A stretch of DNA of 64,000 nucleotides from JALZUV01 sp963837025. GTDB taxonomy: Bacteria > Pseudomonadota > Alphaproteobacteria > Rickettsiales > JALZUV01. The notes under the pieces are model-generated. The model was given only the letters and a program-made list of their open reading frames with translations. It made no database searches and was not told the DNA's origin. The position numbers and the translations under genes are program-made. Below, one piece after another: positions 43,323 through 52,486 of this stretch. The stretch is from positions 806,001 through 870,000 of the forward strand of contig CAWILT010000002.1 of assembly GCA_963837025.1 (NCBI GenBank). The letters run 5' to 3'. Within the stretch, counting starts at the first letter, position 1, and every line of letters starts with the position of its first letter.

Positions 43323-44344
43323 CAGTAACCTGCCGAATGGATAAGATTTTCAGATTCTATAGCCGATTTTTTTGCTTCAGCAAGATGACTCTCTTCGCGT
43401 TTAACGACTAATTTTTGATGTTGTGCAGGCGCAGTCTCGTCAATCTGATGAGGATTATTGCGGTTTTCAATATGAACCGCTACTTCTTGAGATGGTTTTT
43501 TTAGAGTAGATTCTTGCTTATCATCGCTTTTGCGCGCAAAAATCTTGCTCGAAACATACAGGATGGAAACGGCAGCTGCCGTTGCGAAAAAATCAATTAA
43601 TCCCACTTCACCAAATTTTTGTGCACGGAAACGATTTTTGTCACTTAATTCCGTTCCAAATTTTTGTGCTGTTTTTTCAGCGGCACTTTCAAATAACTCT
43701 CCTGTTTTCTGCATCGAATTAGGAATAAGTGTAGGTGACATTTTATCAACAAGAGTTAGTGAGCTGAAAACAATGCCCCATGCAATCACTCTTCCTTTTA
43801 TTAAACTGCCCCAGCTTTGTGAAGATTCGCGTTCAATTTTACGATCGCCAAGCTCAACATCCGAAAGTTGATTTTCCGTTGCAGGGTCACCGTATTTTTC
43901 ATTTAGCTTATGTACAATAGCTTTCTTGCGTGATTCCATCCATTTGATAGGAAGTAATGCTAAATTACCAGGTATAACAAGCGCTGTAGTTAACAATGCA
44001 TCATCAAGTCTTTTATTCAGAGTTTTACGATCACTGACATTTTTAAATACTGAAAAACCAGCCACTTTATCAATCATATTTGTCCAAGCTTTACTAAAGC
44101 TTACACCATCTTCATTGATAAGTTTGCTGCCAGGAATCGTGCGATTGCTGTGTTTTAATAAATAACCCGTGCCAATACTTGCAATTAAAACCGCAATATC
44201 GCCAATGCCAATATAAGCTACCGCATCAAATATTTTTTCACCAATGGTTTTTTTAGGCTTAAAGCCCGCAGCCTCAGGGTCGGCTGCCCATTTATTCTGT
44301 GCAACATGAGTAGCGCTATCAATCGATACAGAATTAGTAGCCAT
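43322..44344 (-). CDS. unknown membrane-associated protein, family C copy 2
   Basis: A 340-residue paralogue, the most divergent of the three. Corresponding landmarks are GEKIFDAVAYIGIGDIAVLI at ~35-54, ALVIPGNLALLPIKWMESRK at ~121-140 (without the GGH triplet of the other copies), VELGDRKIERE at ~163 and LIKGRVIAWGIVFSSLTLVD at ~181-200. A hydrophobic segment lies at about 250-270 (IDFFATAAAVSILYVSSKIF). The C-terminal ~70 residues are charged and low complexity (His, Glu, Lys). It overlaps copy 3 by 11 bases and copy 1 by one base. Function unknown. Confidence 0.72.
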   Translation of the reverse strand: MATNSVSIDSATHVAQNKWAADPEAAGFKPKKTIGEKIFDAVAYIGIGDIAVLIASIGTGYLLKHSNRTIPGSKLINEDGVSFSKAWTNMIDKVAGFSVFKNVSDRKTLNKRLDDALLTTALVIPGNLALLPIKWMESRKKAIVHKLNEKYGDPATENQLSDVELGDRKIERESSQSWGSLIKGRVIAWGIVFSSLTLVDKMSPTLIPNSMQKTGELFESAAEKTAQKFGTELSDKNRFRAQKFGEVGLIDFFATAAAVSILYVSSKIFARKSDDKQESTLKKPSQEVAVHIENRNNPHQIDETAPAQHQKLVVKREESHLAEAKKSAIESENLIHSAGY

Positions 44345-45554
44345 TAAACACCTGCTCGCTTGGGGTTTCAGTTATGGCACGCTCAACGTGATTATGAGGC
44401 TTTGGCTTAGTATTGGCTGTGAAACTAACTGACTTTTTTGGCTGTGGCTCTTGTGTTGTTCCTGCCAATTTTACAGCATCATCATTTTCATGTATGATAG
44501 AGTTATCTTGTACGGTAACGGTTACGGAATCTTTGCGAGAAGCAGGAATGTGAATGCGCACAGAATCATCCGGCTTAACATCAATTTTTTGTTTCACATT
44601 GGTTTTGGGGCCAACACCAAAAAATTCTTGCGCCATTAAGTAAATATATTGGAAGCTTGAAGTAATCGTTGTACCCATAACTTCAGTTGCGGCTTGTTTA
44701 GACATAAATTCTTTATAGTCCATTCCATTAACTTTAAAGCCATCATTCATTTTATCGAAATGCTTTTTCGTAAATTTATTATCAAATACGCCCGCACGTT
44801 CTCCGCCTTTTTGAAGTAAAGTGGCAACATGTTCTAAACCCGCCTCGCGATGGCCGCCTTTAACCCCTTTACTTAAAAGCTTATCCGCTTCTTCAATGCC
44901 GATTAAAGATGCAATTACAAAGCCCATTGCGGCAAAACGTGAACCAAACATGCCAACAAAACTTTTGCCCGATAAGGTTGTATCAAGCTTGCTGTAAACT
45001 GCTTGACGCTCGGCTAATTCAACCTCGTTAGGCTTGCCCGCAAAAACATCAATTATATTATCTAAGGTGCGAACAACGCGCTTCTTGAAGAAAGGGCGTT
45101 CAGCAAGGTAAGCTAGCGCCGTGGTGATGTGGCCACCAATGCCCAATACAAAAACAGCATTGGTATAACCAATATATTTTTTGGTGCGTCCGCTATCAAT
45201 ACGTTGATTATTTTCACCTGCAATCGCATTCCAAAAACGGGATGAAACTTTATCTTCAAATTTTTCGGCAACGCGAAGGACTCCACCAAAGGTAGTGTTG
45301 CGAGTCTCGCCCGTAATAGTGCCTTTCTCAATAGCGCGGTTACGCTCCATGTTAAATTTATCATGTACGGTCCACAAGGAAAAGACGATATTTAAACCAT
45401 AATTATTAACCCAGTGCACTAAACTATCAAACAGCTTCCAGCCGCGTGTACGTACTTTATCGGTACTATGCTCAACGCGAAATTTATCAGATAGCGTGGC
45501 GCCACCATCATTTTGAATGCTTAAACTGTTCGTTTTTGTAACCATATTTCTCAT
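44334..45554 (-). CDS. unknown membrane-associated protein, family C copy 3 (first gene of the array)
   Basis: A 406-residue paralogue and the longest copy. Landmarks are GWKLFDSLVHWVNNYGLNIV at ~38-57, VFVLGIGGHITTALAYLAER at ~134-153, LDNIIDVF at ~164, ELAERQAVYS at ~179 and FGSRFAAMGFVIASLIGIEE at ~203-222. The C-terminal ~90 residues are a charged, Pro/Thr-rich tail with a Val/Thr repeat (KDSVTVTVQDNSI). A second ATG at 45545, preceded by GAG, could be the true start. The tail differs in each copy while the helical core is kept, as expected for paralogues that interact with different partners. Confidence 0.72.
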   Translation of the reverse strand: MRNMVTKTNSLSIQNDGGATLSDKFRVEHSTDKVRTRGWKLFDSLVHWVNNYGLNIVFSLWTVHDKFNMERNRAIEKGTITGETRNTTFGGVLRVAEKFEDKVSSRFWNAIAGENNQRIDSGRTKKYIGYTNAVFVLGIGGHITTALAYLAERPFFKKRVVRTLDNIIDVFAGKPNEVELAERQAVYSKLDTTLSGKSFVGMFGSRFAAMGFVIASLIGIEEADKLLSKGVKGGHREAGLEHVATLLQKGGERAGVFDNKFTKKHFDKMNDGFKVNGMDYKEFMSKQAATEVMGTTITSSFQYIYLMAQEFFGVGPKTNVKQKIDVKPDDSVRIHIPASRKDSVTVTVQDNSIIHENDDAVKLAGTTQEPQPKKSVSFTANTKPKPHNHVERAITETPSEQVFNGY

Positions 45555-45666
45555 TAACGTAAAAAATAAACTTTTTACCTAGTGTTAATCTATCAGAAAC
45601 GACTGCTTATGAGTGTTAAGGTTTTGTGACAAGTAGCATAAGTTAAAAAGTTTGAAGTGATTGGAT

Positions 45667-47331
45667 TTACTCACTATTTGCCTGATTCTCGACTTTTTCA
45701 CGAATTTCACGTAATTCGTCAGCTGAAGCATCCCATGTGCGGACACCATCTTTGCCTGGTAATTGCACCAAATCTAGCCTATCGGGATCGCGTACAAACA
45801 AGCGCTCACCCTGAATGGAGCCTAGGTTTGGAGGGATGTTATTTTTTGATAATCCAACCACCGTATAAGGCCCTTCGCGCATCATACCAAGCACCGCGCG
45901 TGGACGATCAATAAACACTTGAGATCCACGTAATAAATCATAAATATCGCGTGTATCATTTGGATGGGCGTTCTTCACTAAATGATGCACCACTACCATT
46001 CCGCAATTCTTTTCAATGGCAAATTCTTCAATCGCTTCAAAGAAATCACTCACTACTTCCGAATTATCTTCATCGCCAGTTAGATATTTACGCGCAGGGT
46101 CAATGACTACGAGCGATACATCGGGCAACTTGTGTAAACGTGTAAGAAAATCGCCAAGCGTTGATTTAGTGCCATCCTCATTCTGCCCAAAATCGCTTCG
46201 TTGAAGCATTAACCGAGTGGAGCGCCCTTCAGGATCCATCATTTCGGCGCGGGCATTGACGATGGCTGCACTATCTTCACCTGAAAAGTAAATTACCAAC
46301 CCTTTAGCATATTCTTTGTTTAGTGGCTGACCAAGCCACTTAGGCTGCTCATGCTTCTCCCAATCAATAGACGCTAAAATGGCTAAACGATGCGAAATAG
46401 AGCTTTTGCCTGTACCACCCGTTGCGCCCACCACCGTTACGGAAGCTTTAGGAATCCAACCCTCGACTAAGAATTGGAAATTATCATCCTTATCTTTACG
46501 GTCTGAGCCTGTTGCTTCAAATAGCTTGATATCATGCGCCACGAGGCGGAAGAAGCGCATATTATGATCAACCTTTTTGGGGTTAGTACCAAATTTTTCA
46601 TAAAGCAAATGCTGGCGGTGATACGATTCCCAGCAACTGGCTGCATCTTCAAGCTTTTGCGCCGATAAGGTGTATTTTTTAATGTCTTTCTGACGAAACC
46701 CCTCCGGCAACATTGAACCAAAATCTTCATGCAAAAACGAACCATTTCGCGTGAGATATTCTACATCGGATAGGGGGTAAGCGTTTTTATAACCATCACT
46801 TTCAATATCGGCAATTTGGTAAAGGGGGCTATTGCCATCAATCACTTCTGTGCCAGGAATCACGGGCAATATTGTCTCTGAAAATGCTAGCATTTTCATG
46901 CCTGCCGCAGGATTATCTCCGCGTTTATAGACCCCTACATAAGCCCCTAGATCGCGGATACGTTTGATTGAATCAGTATCGAGCCGTTTTACGCCAAGGG
47001 TAAATGCCGTTGCCCATATAACGCCAGAACCTACGGGTTCATATAAACCAGTCTCATTAATTTGATGCACTAATGGGTTTAATAGCAACGGTGAATTGGG
47101 CAAACGTCCATCATTATAATTCGCACGAATTTCGCGGACGGCATCAATGATATCTTTTTCATCATCGCCTACCCAAATTTTCAGTGTGTTATTTAATGCG
47201 CGCCAAGGGTCTTGTTCGGGTTGTGTGTATAGCAACATCTTTCCGGTGAGGCCTACATTGCGATGCGCCGTCCACAAAACATTAAGTTCGCGAACAATTC
47301 GGTCAAATATATCATCGGTAAAATAGGCCAT
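45667..47331 (-). CDS. RepA-like RecA-fold ATPase with unknown N-terminal domain
   Basis: A 554-residue protein. Residues ~1-290 form a domain I cannot assign. The C-terminal half is a RecA-fold ATPase of the AAA_25/RepA type: Walker A VVGATGGTGKSS near residue 302, VIYFSGEDS, Walker B SLVVIDPARKYLTGDEDNSE near residue 410 and MVVVHHLVKNA. Family members are hexameric plasmid or phage helicases. The start at 47331 (MAYFTDDIF) is preferred over 47391, but no Shine-Dalgarno is obvious. It is divergent from addB with 90 bases between. It may be a domesticated mobile-element gene or a repair helicase. Confidence 0.75.
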   Translation of the reverse strand: MAYFTDDIFDRIVRELNVLWTAHRNVGLTGKMLLYTQPEQDPWRALNNTLKIWVGDDEKDIIDAVREIRANYNDGRLPNSPLLLNPLVHQINETGLYEPVGSGVIWATAFTLGVKRLDTDSIKRIRDLGAYVGVYKRGDNPAAGMKMLAFSETILPVIPGTEVIDGNSPLYQIADIESDGYKNAYPLSDVEYLTRNGSFLHEDFGSMLPEGFRQKDIKKYTLSAQKLEDAASCWESYHRQHLLYEKFGTNPKKVDHNMRFFRLVAHDIKLFEATGSDRKDKDDNFQFLVEGWIPKASVTVVGATGGTGKSSISHRLAILASIDWEKHEQPKWLGQPLNKEYAKGLVIYFSGEDSAAIVNARAEMMDPEGRSTRLMLQRSDFGQNEDGTKSTLGDFLTRLHKLPDVSLVVIDPARKYLTGDEDNSEVVSDFFEAIEEFAIEKNCGMVVVHHLVKNAHPNDTRDIYDLLRGSQVFIDRPRAVLGMMREGPYTVVGLSKNNIPPNLGSIQGERLFVRDPDRLDLVQLPGKDGVRTWDASADELREIREKVENQANSE

Positions 47332-47421
47332 TACAACTATTATATAGTGCAGATTTAAAGGATTACAGGTTTTATTCGTCAATTCTTGCATTGCGCAGCA
47401 GCTAAGCGTAACCTGTAGCGT

Positions 47422-50301
47422 ATGTTCTACACCGTTTATGCAGCTGAGCCTTTGGCTGACCGTTTAGCCCAATGGGTATTGCATGAATATGGGCATAACC
47501 CACAATCAATTGCTCAACTCATTATATTTTTACCTTCGCGGCGGGCGATAGGTACGATTAAGCAGGCTTTTTTGCGCGCCAGTGATGGTAAGGCTATGTT
47601 AATGCCTCAACTTATTCCCATCGGTGATATCAATGAAACGTTTGTTTTGCGTTTGGCATCCTTAAACAGCGATGAACTTGCGCAACTGAATAACTTATCG
47701 CCCGAACCTGAGCCAATGAAACGTTTAATGGCGATGCAAAGCTTAGTGTGGAAGCACGGGCAAACGATGATTCCGCGTCTGCATAATCGCGAAGCAGCAT
47801 TAGATTTAGCCGCAAACTTGCTTGAACTGATTGACGAGATGGATAAAGAACAGGCAGATTGGGATAAGCTCGATCATTTAGTGCCCGATGACTTTTCGCA
47901 ATATTGGCAAATAACTCTCGAATTTTTAAAAATCATTCGCCTTTATTGGCCCGCTTACGAGCGTGAGCAAGGCTGGGGCAGGTCGTGGCAACGCCGCAAC
48001 CAGCTATTTTTAATTTTAATGGAAGCGTGGAAACGTAAGCCACCTTCAACACCCATCATTGCTGCCGGCACGACAGGATCCATTCCAGCGGTGGGTCGAA
48101 TGCTCAACGCCATTCATCAACTGCCATTAGGCACCATCATTTTACCGGGATTCGATGTTTCAATCGGCCAAGAACCTTTGTCACCTACTCATCCACAAGC
48201 GGGTATGCAGGAAATTATTTCACAAGCGGGTTTAGTGCCATCTGAAATTAAACCATTGCCTGATTTCTCATCGTTGCCAATGGCTGAAATGACTGCACGA
48301 GAGGCGCTAATTTCAGATGCTTTCAACCTGCATCAACCTGATTTGCAGAGTAGTTTAAATCGCGGTGCTGCCATAAAAGATCTACATAATTTAAGCTTCG
48401 CATCAGAGATTGATTTAAGTTTAGCAACCGCTTTATTGATGCGCGAAATGCTAGAACAATCAGGTAAAACCGCTGCCTGTATCACACCAGATAGGCAGTT
48501 GGCTCGCGCCGTTACTGCCCAGCTATCCCGCTGGAATATAAAAGTAGATGATTCAGCTGGGCAACCTTTAGCTCAAACTTCGCAATCAACATTTTTATTT
48601 ATTATTATCAATGCCGTTTTTAATGAGTGTAATCCTGTCACGCTTTTGAGCATTTTTAAACACCCCTTATGTTTTGGCGGCGTGCATAAAGCGCAGTTAA
48701 ATAACGCCGTTCGGAGAATTGAAAAAACCGTTATCCGCGGGATGATTTCTCCTACCATCAAAAAAATGCATACGCAAATAAAAGAAAAAATGCCGGAAGA
48801 ATTTGAGATTTTTAATCGGTTAATACAGCCGCTCCAATCTTTTATGGCAGCATTCAGTTCGCTCAACGGATTGGCATTTGTTACCGCAGTACAATCGGTT
48901 TTATCCATTGCAGAATTTTACGCAACGGATGAAAATGATGAGTGTCATCTGTGGAAACATGAAGGCGCAAACGAGCTTGCCGCATTCTTTTCACAGATAA
49001 ATGAAACGCTAGACGATACCGAAATTTTGCCCGATGAATTTGCAGGCATATTACGTGCATTAATGCGTGGCAAAGTGGTGCGGCCGCATTATGGTACACA
49101 CCCTCGATTATTTATTATGTCGCCGATGGAAGCGCGTTTGCAACGGTTTGATCGCGCGATTCTTGCCAACTTAAATGAAGGCGAGTGGCCGCAAAAACCG
49201 GATGCTGACCCATGGATGAACCGTCAAATGCGTCACAAATTAGGGCTGCCAAATGCCGATAAGCGTATGGGCTTGCAAGCCCATGATTTTGTGCAACAAG
49301 CCGCTGGTGGCGAAATATTCATGATGCGCACACTCAAATCCGATAGCGCTGAGACCGTACCAAGTCGATTTATTCAAAGAATTGAAACCCACTTAACGCA
49401 AGACCAAAATTTTGGTCATCAGGCGCAGCACACGGTATGCCAATGGGTTGAACAGCTTAAAAATCCTATTCCCAAACCATCCGCTACACGGCCTGCACCT
49501 AAACCTCCGTTGCATTCACGTCCTCGTGAACTATCGGCAACATCAATCGAAAAGCTGATGCAGGATCCCTACAGTATCTATGCCCGAAAAATTTTGCGTT
49601 TAAAAAAATTAGATGCTTTGGATGAGCCGCTTGGTCATCGCGAATTTGGTAATTTAGTGCATGATATATTAGATGAATACTATACGAAAAACTGCAGCAT
49701 GCAGGAAGCGGCAGATAGAATATTTAAACAAAAAGATTTTGGTTATGTTGCTGAGTGTTTATGGCGACCACGATTTGAACGAATTGCGCAGTGGATAATG
49801 CAACAGCCTTTGCCGCAAAAACTGCTGAGTGAAGTGAAAGGCGAATGGCATTTTAAACCCACTACCGATTCCCAACCATTTTTGGTGAATGCTAAGGTTG
49901 ATCGAATTGAGGATACCTTAGATGGCATTCAAATTATTGATTATAAAACGGGCGCAGCGCCCTCGGCGGATCGCATGAAACAAGGTTTTGCCAGCCAGCT
50001 TACTATCGCGGGCGCTATTTTACGTGAGGGTGGATTTGGTCAACCGCTTTCAAGCAAACCATTCAAAGGCCTATTTTATTGGAAGTTAGGTGGCGAAAAA
50101 ATTGGCGATCCGATAAATTTTGCTATCGACAAAGATCAGAGTTATGATGATGCCGTTAATATTGCCCATGCGGAAATTCCAAGGATTATCGCTGCATTTG
50201 AAAACCCTGATAAAGCTTACGAAGCACTACCTGAATTTAAATATGCGCCAGCCTATAATGATTTTGAGCATTTAGCGCGCACCAAAGAATGGATGGAGTA
50301 A
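47422..50301 (+). CDS. addB: double-strand break repair protein AddB (alphaproteobacterial type)
   Basis: A 959-residue AddB, partner of the AddA helicase-nuclease in end resection. The N-terminus (LIIFLPSRRAIGTIKQAFL) has the family block but no intact Walker A, as usual for this AddB class. The middle has IMSPMEARLQRFDRAILANL and LNEGEWP. The C-terminal PD-(D/E)XK nuclease is seen as FGNLVHDILDEYY...VDRIEDTLDGIQIIDYKTG. addA, normally the next gene, is absent; an M20 peptidase starts one base after the stop. Confidence 0.92.
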   Translation: MFYTVYAAEPLADRLAQWVLHEYGHNPQSIAQLIIFLPSRRAIGTIKQAFLRASDGKAMLMPQLIPIGDINETFVLRLASLNSDELAQLNNLSPEPEPMKRLMAMQSLVWKHGQTMIPRLHNREAALDLAANLLELIDEMDKEQADWDKLDHLVPDDFSQYWQITLEFLKIIRLYWPAYEREQGWGRSWQRRNQLFLILMEAWKRKPPSTPIIAAGTTGSIPAVGRMLNAIHQLPLGTIILPGFDVSIGQEPLSPTHPQAGMQEIISQAGLVPSEIKPLPDFSSLPMAEMTAREALISDAFNLHQPDLQSSLNRGAAIKDLHNLSFASEIDLSLATALLMREMLEQSGKTAACITPDRQLARAVTAQLSRWNIKVDDSAGQPLAQTSQSTFLFIIINAVFNECNPVTLLSIFKHPLCFGGVHKAQLNNAVRRIEKTVIRGMISPTIKKMHTQIKEKMPEEFEIFNRLIQPLQSFMAAFSSLNGLAFVTAVQSVLSIAEFYATDENDECHLWKHEGANELAAFFSQINETLDDTEILPDEFAGILRALMRGKVVRPHYGTHPRLFIMSPMEARLQRFDRAILANLNEGEWPQKPDADPWMNRQMRHKLGLPNADKRMGLQAHDFVQQAAGGEIFMMRTLKSDSAETVPSRFIQRIETHLTQDQNFGHQAQHTVCQWVEQLKNPIPKPSATRPAPKPPLHSRPRELSATSIEKLMQDPYSIYARKILRLKKLDALDEPLGHREFGNLVHDILDEYYTKNCSMQEAADRIFKQKDFGYVAECLWRPRFERIAQWIMQQPLPQKLLSEVKGEWHFKPTTDSQPFLVNAKVDRIEDTLDGIQIIDYKTGAAPSADRMKQGFASQLTIAGAILREGGFGQPLSSKPFKGLFYWKLGGEKIGDPINFAIDKDQSYDDAVNIAHAEIPRIIAAFENPDKAYEALPEFKYAPAYNDFEHLARTKEWME

Positions 50302-50302
50302 A

Positions 50303-51511
50303 ATGAACCAAACCGAACTTTTTGCATGGATTGATACCCAGCACAATCGCATGGTTGAAACAACCTTGGCTTGGTCGCGTATTAATAGCGGGTCATTCAA
50401 TGTGCAGGGGGTTCGCGATATGCGCCAAGCGTTGATGACTGCACTGGAACCGCTTGGTGGTGAGGCGGAAGTGCTGCCTATAGCGCCTTTGCAATCAGTG
50501 GATAGCCATGGAAAATTGGTAGATATTCCGTTAGCAGAGGCACTTCGTATTCGCAAACGCCCCAATGCCAAAACCAAAATTGTATTATCGGGGCATATGG
50601 ATACCGTGTTTCCAAAGGATAGCCATTTTCAAGAGCCTGTTTGGTTGGATGAAAATACGATTAACGGCCCCGGCGTGACGGATCTAAAAGGCGGGCTTGT
50701 ATGTATGATGATTGCGCTAGAAGCGCTAGAACAATCACCATTAGCGGAAAATATTGGCTGGGAAATTATCCTTAATCCCGATGAGGAAATTGGCAGCCAA
50801 GGTTCCAATATCTATTTAGAAGAAGCTGCCAGACGCAACGATGTTGGATTGATTTTTGAACCTGCTTTAGCCGATGGCACAATGGTGAGTGAACGCAAAG
50901 GTAGTGGGAATTTTGTAATTGTTGTTCATGGCCGCGCTGCACATGCTGGGCGCGAATTTGAAAAAGGCCGCAACGCGATAATTTTGCTGGCAGAAATGAT
51001 GTTGCAGCTAAATTCTCTTAATGGTCAGCGCGAAGGGGTAACCCTCAATGCTGGTAAAATTGAGGGCGGTGGGCCTACAAATATTGTGCCCGATATGGCC
51101 TTGCTGCGTTTCAATGTACGCCTGCCAAAAGCAGAAGACAAAATATGGATGCAAAGCGAACTTGATAAAATTGTTGAGAATTTTAGTCAGCGCGATGGTT
51201 TTAAAGTCGAATTACATGGCGCTTTTACGCGTCCGCCGAAAGTCATTAACGCTCAAAATAAAAAACTGCTCGATTGGGTGCAATCTTGTGCGTTGGATAT
51301 AGGTTTAACGATAAATTTTGTACCTACAGGCGGCTGTTGTGATGGCAATAATATGGCCGCAGTGGGTTTACCGAATGTGGATACACTAGGGGTGCGCGGC
51401 GGTCGCATTCACAGTGATGAAGAATTTTTACTGGTTGATTCGCTAACCGAGCGCGCAAAGCTTTCTACAGCGCTATTGTTGCGGTTGGCAAGCGAAGGCT
51501 GGAAACAATAA
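50303..51511 (+). CDS. M20 family metallopeptidase (glutamate carboxypeptidase-like)
   Basis: A 402-residue zinc-dependent hydrolase of the ArgE/DapE/CPG2 group. Metal ligands are visible in LSGHMDTVF (His, Asp), GPGVTDLKGG (Asp), NPDEEIGS (catalytic Glu pair), IFEPALADGTMVSERKGSGN and near the C-terminus GGRIHSDEEF (His). The dimerisation domain begins FVIVVHGRAAHAGREFEKGR. It resembles carboxypeptidase G2-type enzymes more than DapE. There is no signal peptide, so it is cytoplasmic. It is co-transcribed with addB by spacing only. Confidence 0.88.
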   Translation: MNQTELFAWIDTQHNRMVETTLAWSRINSGSFNVQGVRDMRQALMTALEPLGGEAEVLPIAPLQSVDSHGKLVDIPLAEALRIRKRPNAKTKIVLSGHMDTVFPKDSHFQEPVWLDENTINGPGVTDLKGGLVCMMIALEALEQSPLAENIGWEIILNPDEEIGSQGSNIYLEEAARRNDVGLIFEPALADGTMVSERKGSGNFVIVVHGRAAHAGREFEKGRNAIILLAEMMLQLNSLNGQREGVTLNAGKIEGGGPTNIVPDMALLRFNVRLPKAEDKIWMQSELDKIVENFSQRDGFKVELHGAFTRPPKVINAQNKKLLDWVQSCALDIGLTINFVPTGGCCDGNNMAAVGLPNVDTLGVRGGRIHSDEEFLLVDSLTERAKLSTALLLRLASEGWKQ

Positions 51512-51540
51512 ATAAGCAGCCTGACTCACTATTATTTTAC

Positions 51541-52476
51541 TTATATTTTAACGACTTCATTAAGTTCAGCAGCTTGTGAAATCCAGTTTTCAACGGATGC
51601 CTCACTCGGAATAGTCGGCGAAATTGAGCGTTTGCCAGCGGTGTTAACCTGCTTCATTTTTTCAATAAATGCGCCAGCATTCTGACTCGCTAAATCGGCC
51701 ACGACCAATATGCCGGATTTATGCATTAATTCAGCCGATTGATGATCAACTCCCTCGATGCGAAGCAGGTCGGACATACTAGCCCAACTATCCACCATTT
51801 TAGGACGAACAGAAACTTTGCTCGCTATTTCAGCCCTTTGTTGTGGCAAATGGCCATTTTCTAAAAATGCGAAAATCGTATCAATCTGAATCGCGCGCAT
51901 GGCTAATGCCGTTTTAGGACCAACGCCTTCTAACGTGCCAATCTCATATCCAACACCATTTAAATCCACATTGCTATAGACGTCAAATTTAACGGAATCT
52001 TTTAAACTTTTAGCAACAGGTTTGGGGGTTAAGGTTGCTTTTGGCTTAGGCTGTGAAGCTTCCGTTGATGGTGCTAACTCAGTCTGATTTACGTGTGATG
52101 GTGCATTTATATTTATATCGGTTGAATCATCGGATAGATCAGCCTTGACAGGTGCTGGTGGTTGTACGGGTGGCGGTGGCGTATAAGAATCAGCAATGGA
52201 TTTATCAGATTTAGATTCGTAAGTATCTGTGTTAATGCGCTTCGCTACCAGTGCTTCCACTTCGGAGCGGCGTGAGGGAGGTGGGGGCGGAGGAGCATAA
52301 CTAGAAATTGAATTATCAACTTCGGCAGCTTGGATATCGCTAGCTAACGGAGTCTTTTTTTTAGAAACGTCATGCTTTGCACTTGGAGTGCAACGACCAA
52401 ATAACCAGCCTAACAAAAAGCCAAAAATTAAAGCTACAATTAAACAAAACAGAATTTGCAAAATAAGATAGGTCAT
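51541..52476 (-). CDS. membrane-anchored helix-hairpin-helix (DUF4332-like) protein
   Basis: A 311-residue protein. The N-terminal helix (ILFCLIVALIFGFLLGWLFG) anchors it. A Pro/Ser/Thr-rich linker runs from ~40 to 190, with PPPPPP and PPPPV stretches. The C-terminal domain has helix-hairpin-helix-like repeats (IGTLEGVGPKTALAMRAIQI, LLRIEGVDHQSAELMHKSGI), as in DUF4332 proteins. The start at 52476 follows AAGGAA; the frame to 52542 overlaps the upstream gene. It follows the BON-OmpA gene by 10 bases. Function unknown; the HhH part may bind DNA or protein. Confidence 0.78.
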   Translation of the reverse strand: MTYLILQILFCLIVALIFGFLLGWLFGRCTPSAKHDVSKKKTPLASDIQAAEVDNSISSYAPPPPPPSRRSEVEALVAKRINTDTYESKSDKSIADSYTPPPPVQPPAPVKADLSDDSTDININAPSHVNQTELAPSTEASQPKPKATLTPKPVAKSLKDSVKFDVYSNVDLNGVGYEIGTLEGVGPKTALAMRAIQIDTIFAFLENGHLPQQRAEIASKVSVRPKMVDSWASMSDLLRIEGVDHQSAELMHKSGILVVADLASQNAGAFIEKMKQVNTAGKRSISPTIPSEASVENWISQAAELNEVVKI

Positions 52477-52486
52477 GGTGGTTCCT

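Noticed and set aside
45555..45666. tRNA or small RNA gene in the gap between the family C array and the RepA-like gene
   Set aside because: No cloverleaf, T-loop consensus or CCA end can be traced; the gap is plain AT-rich sequence and probably holds a promoter.
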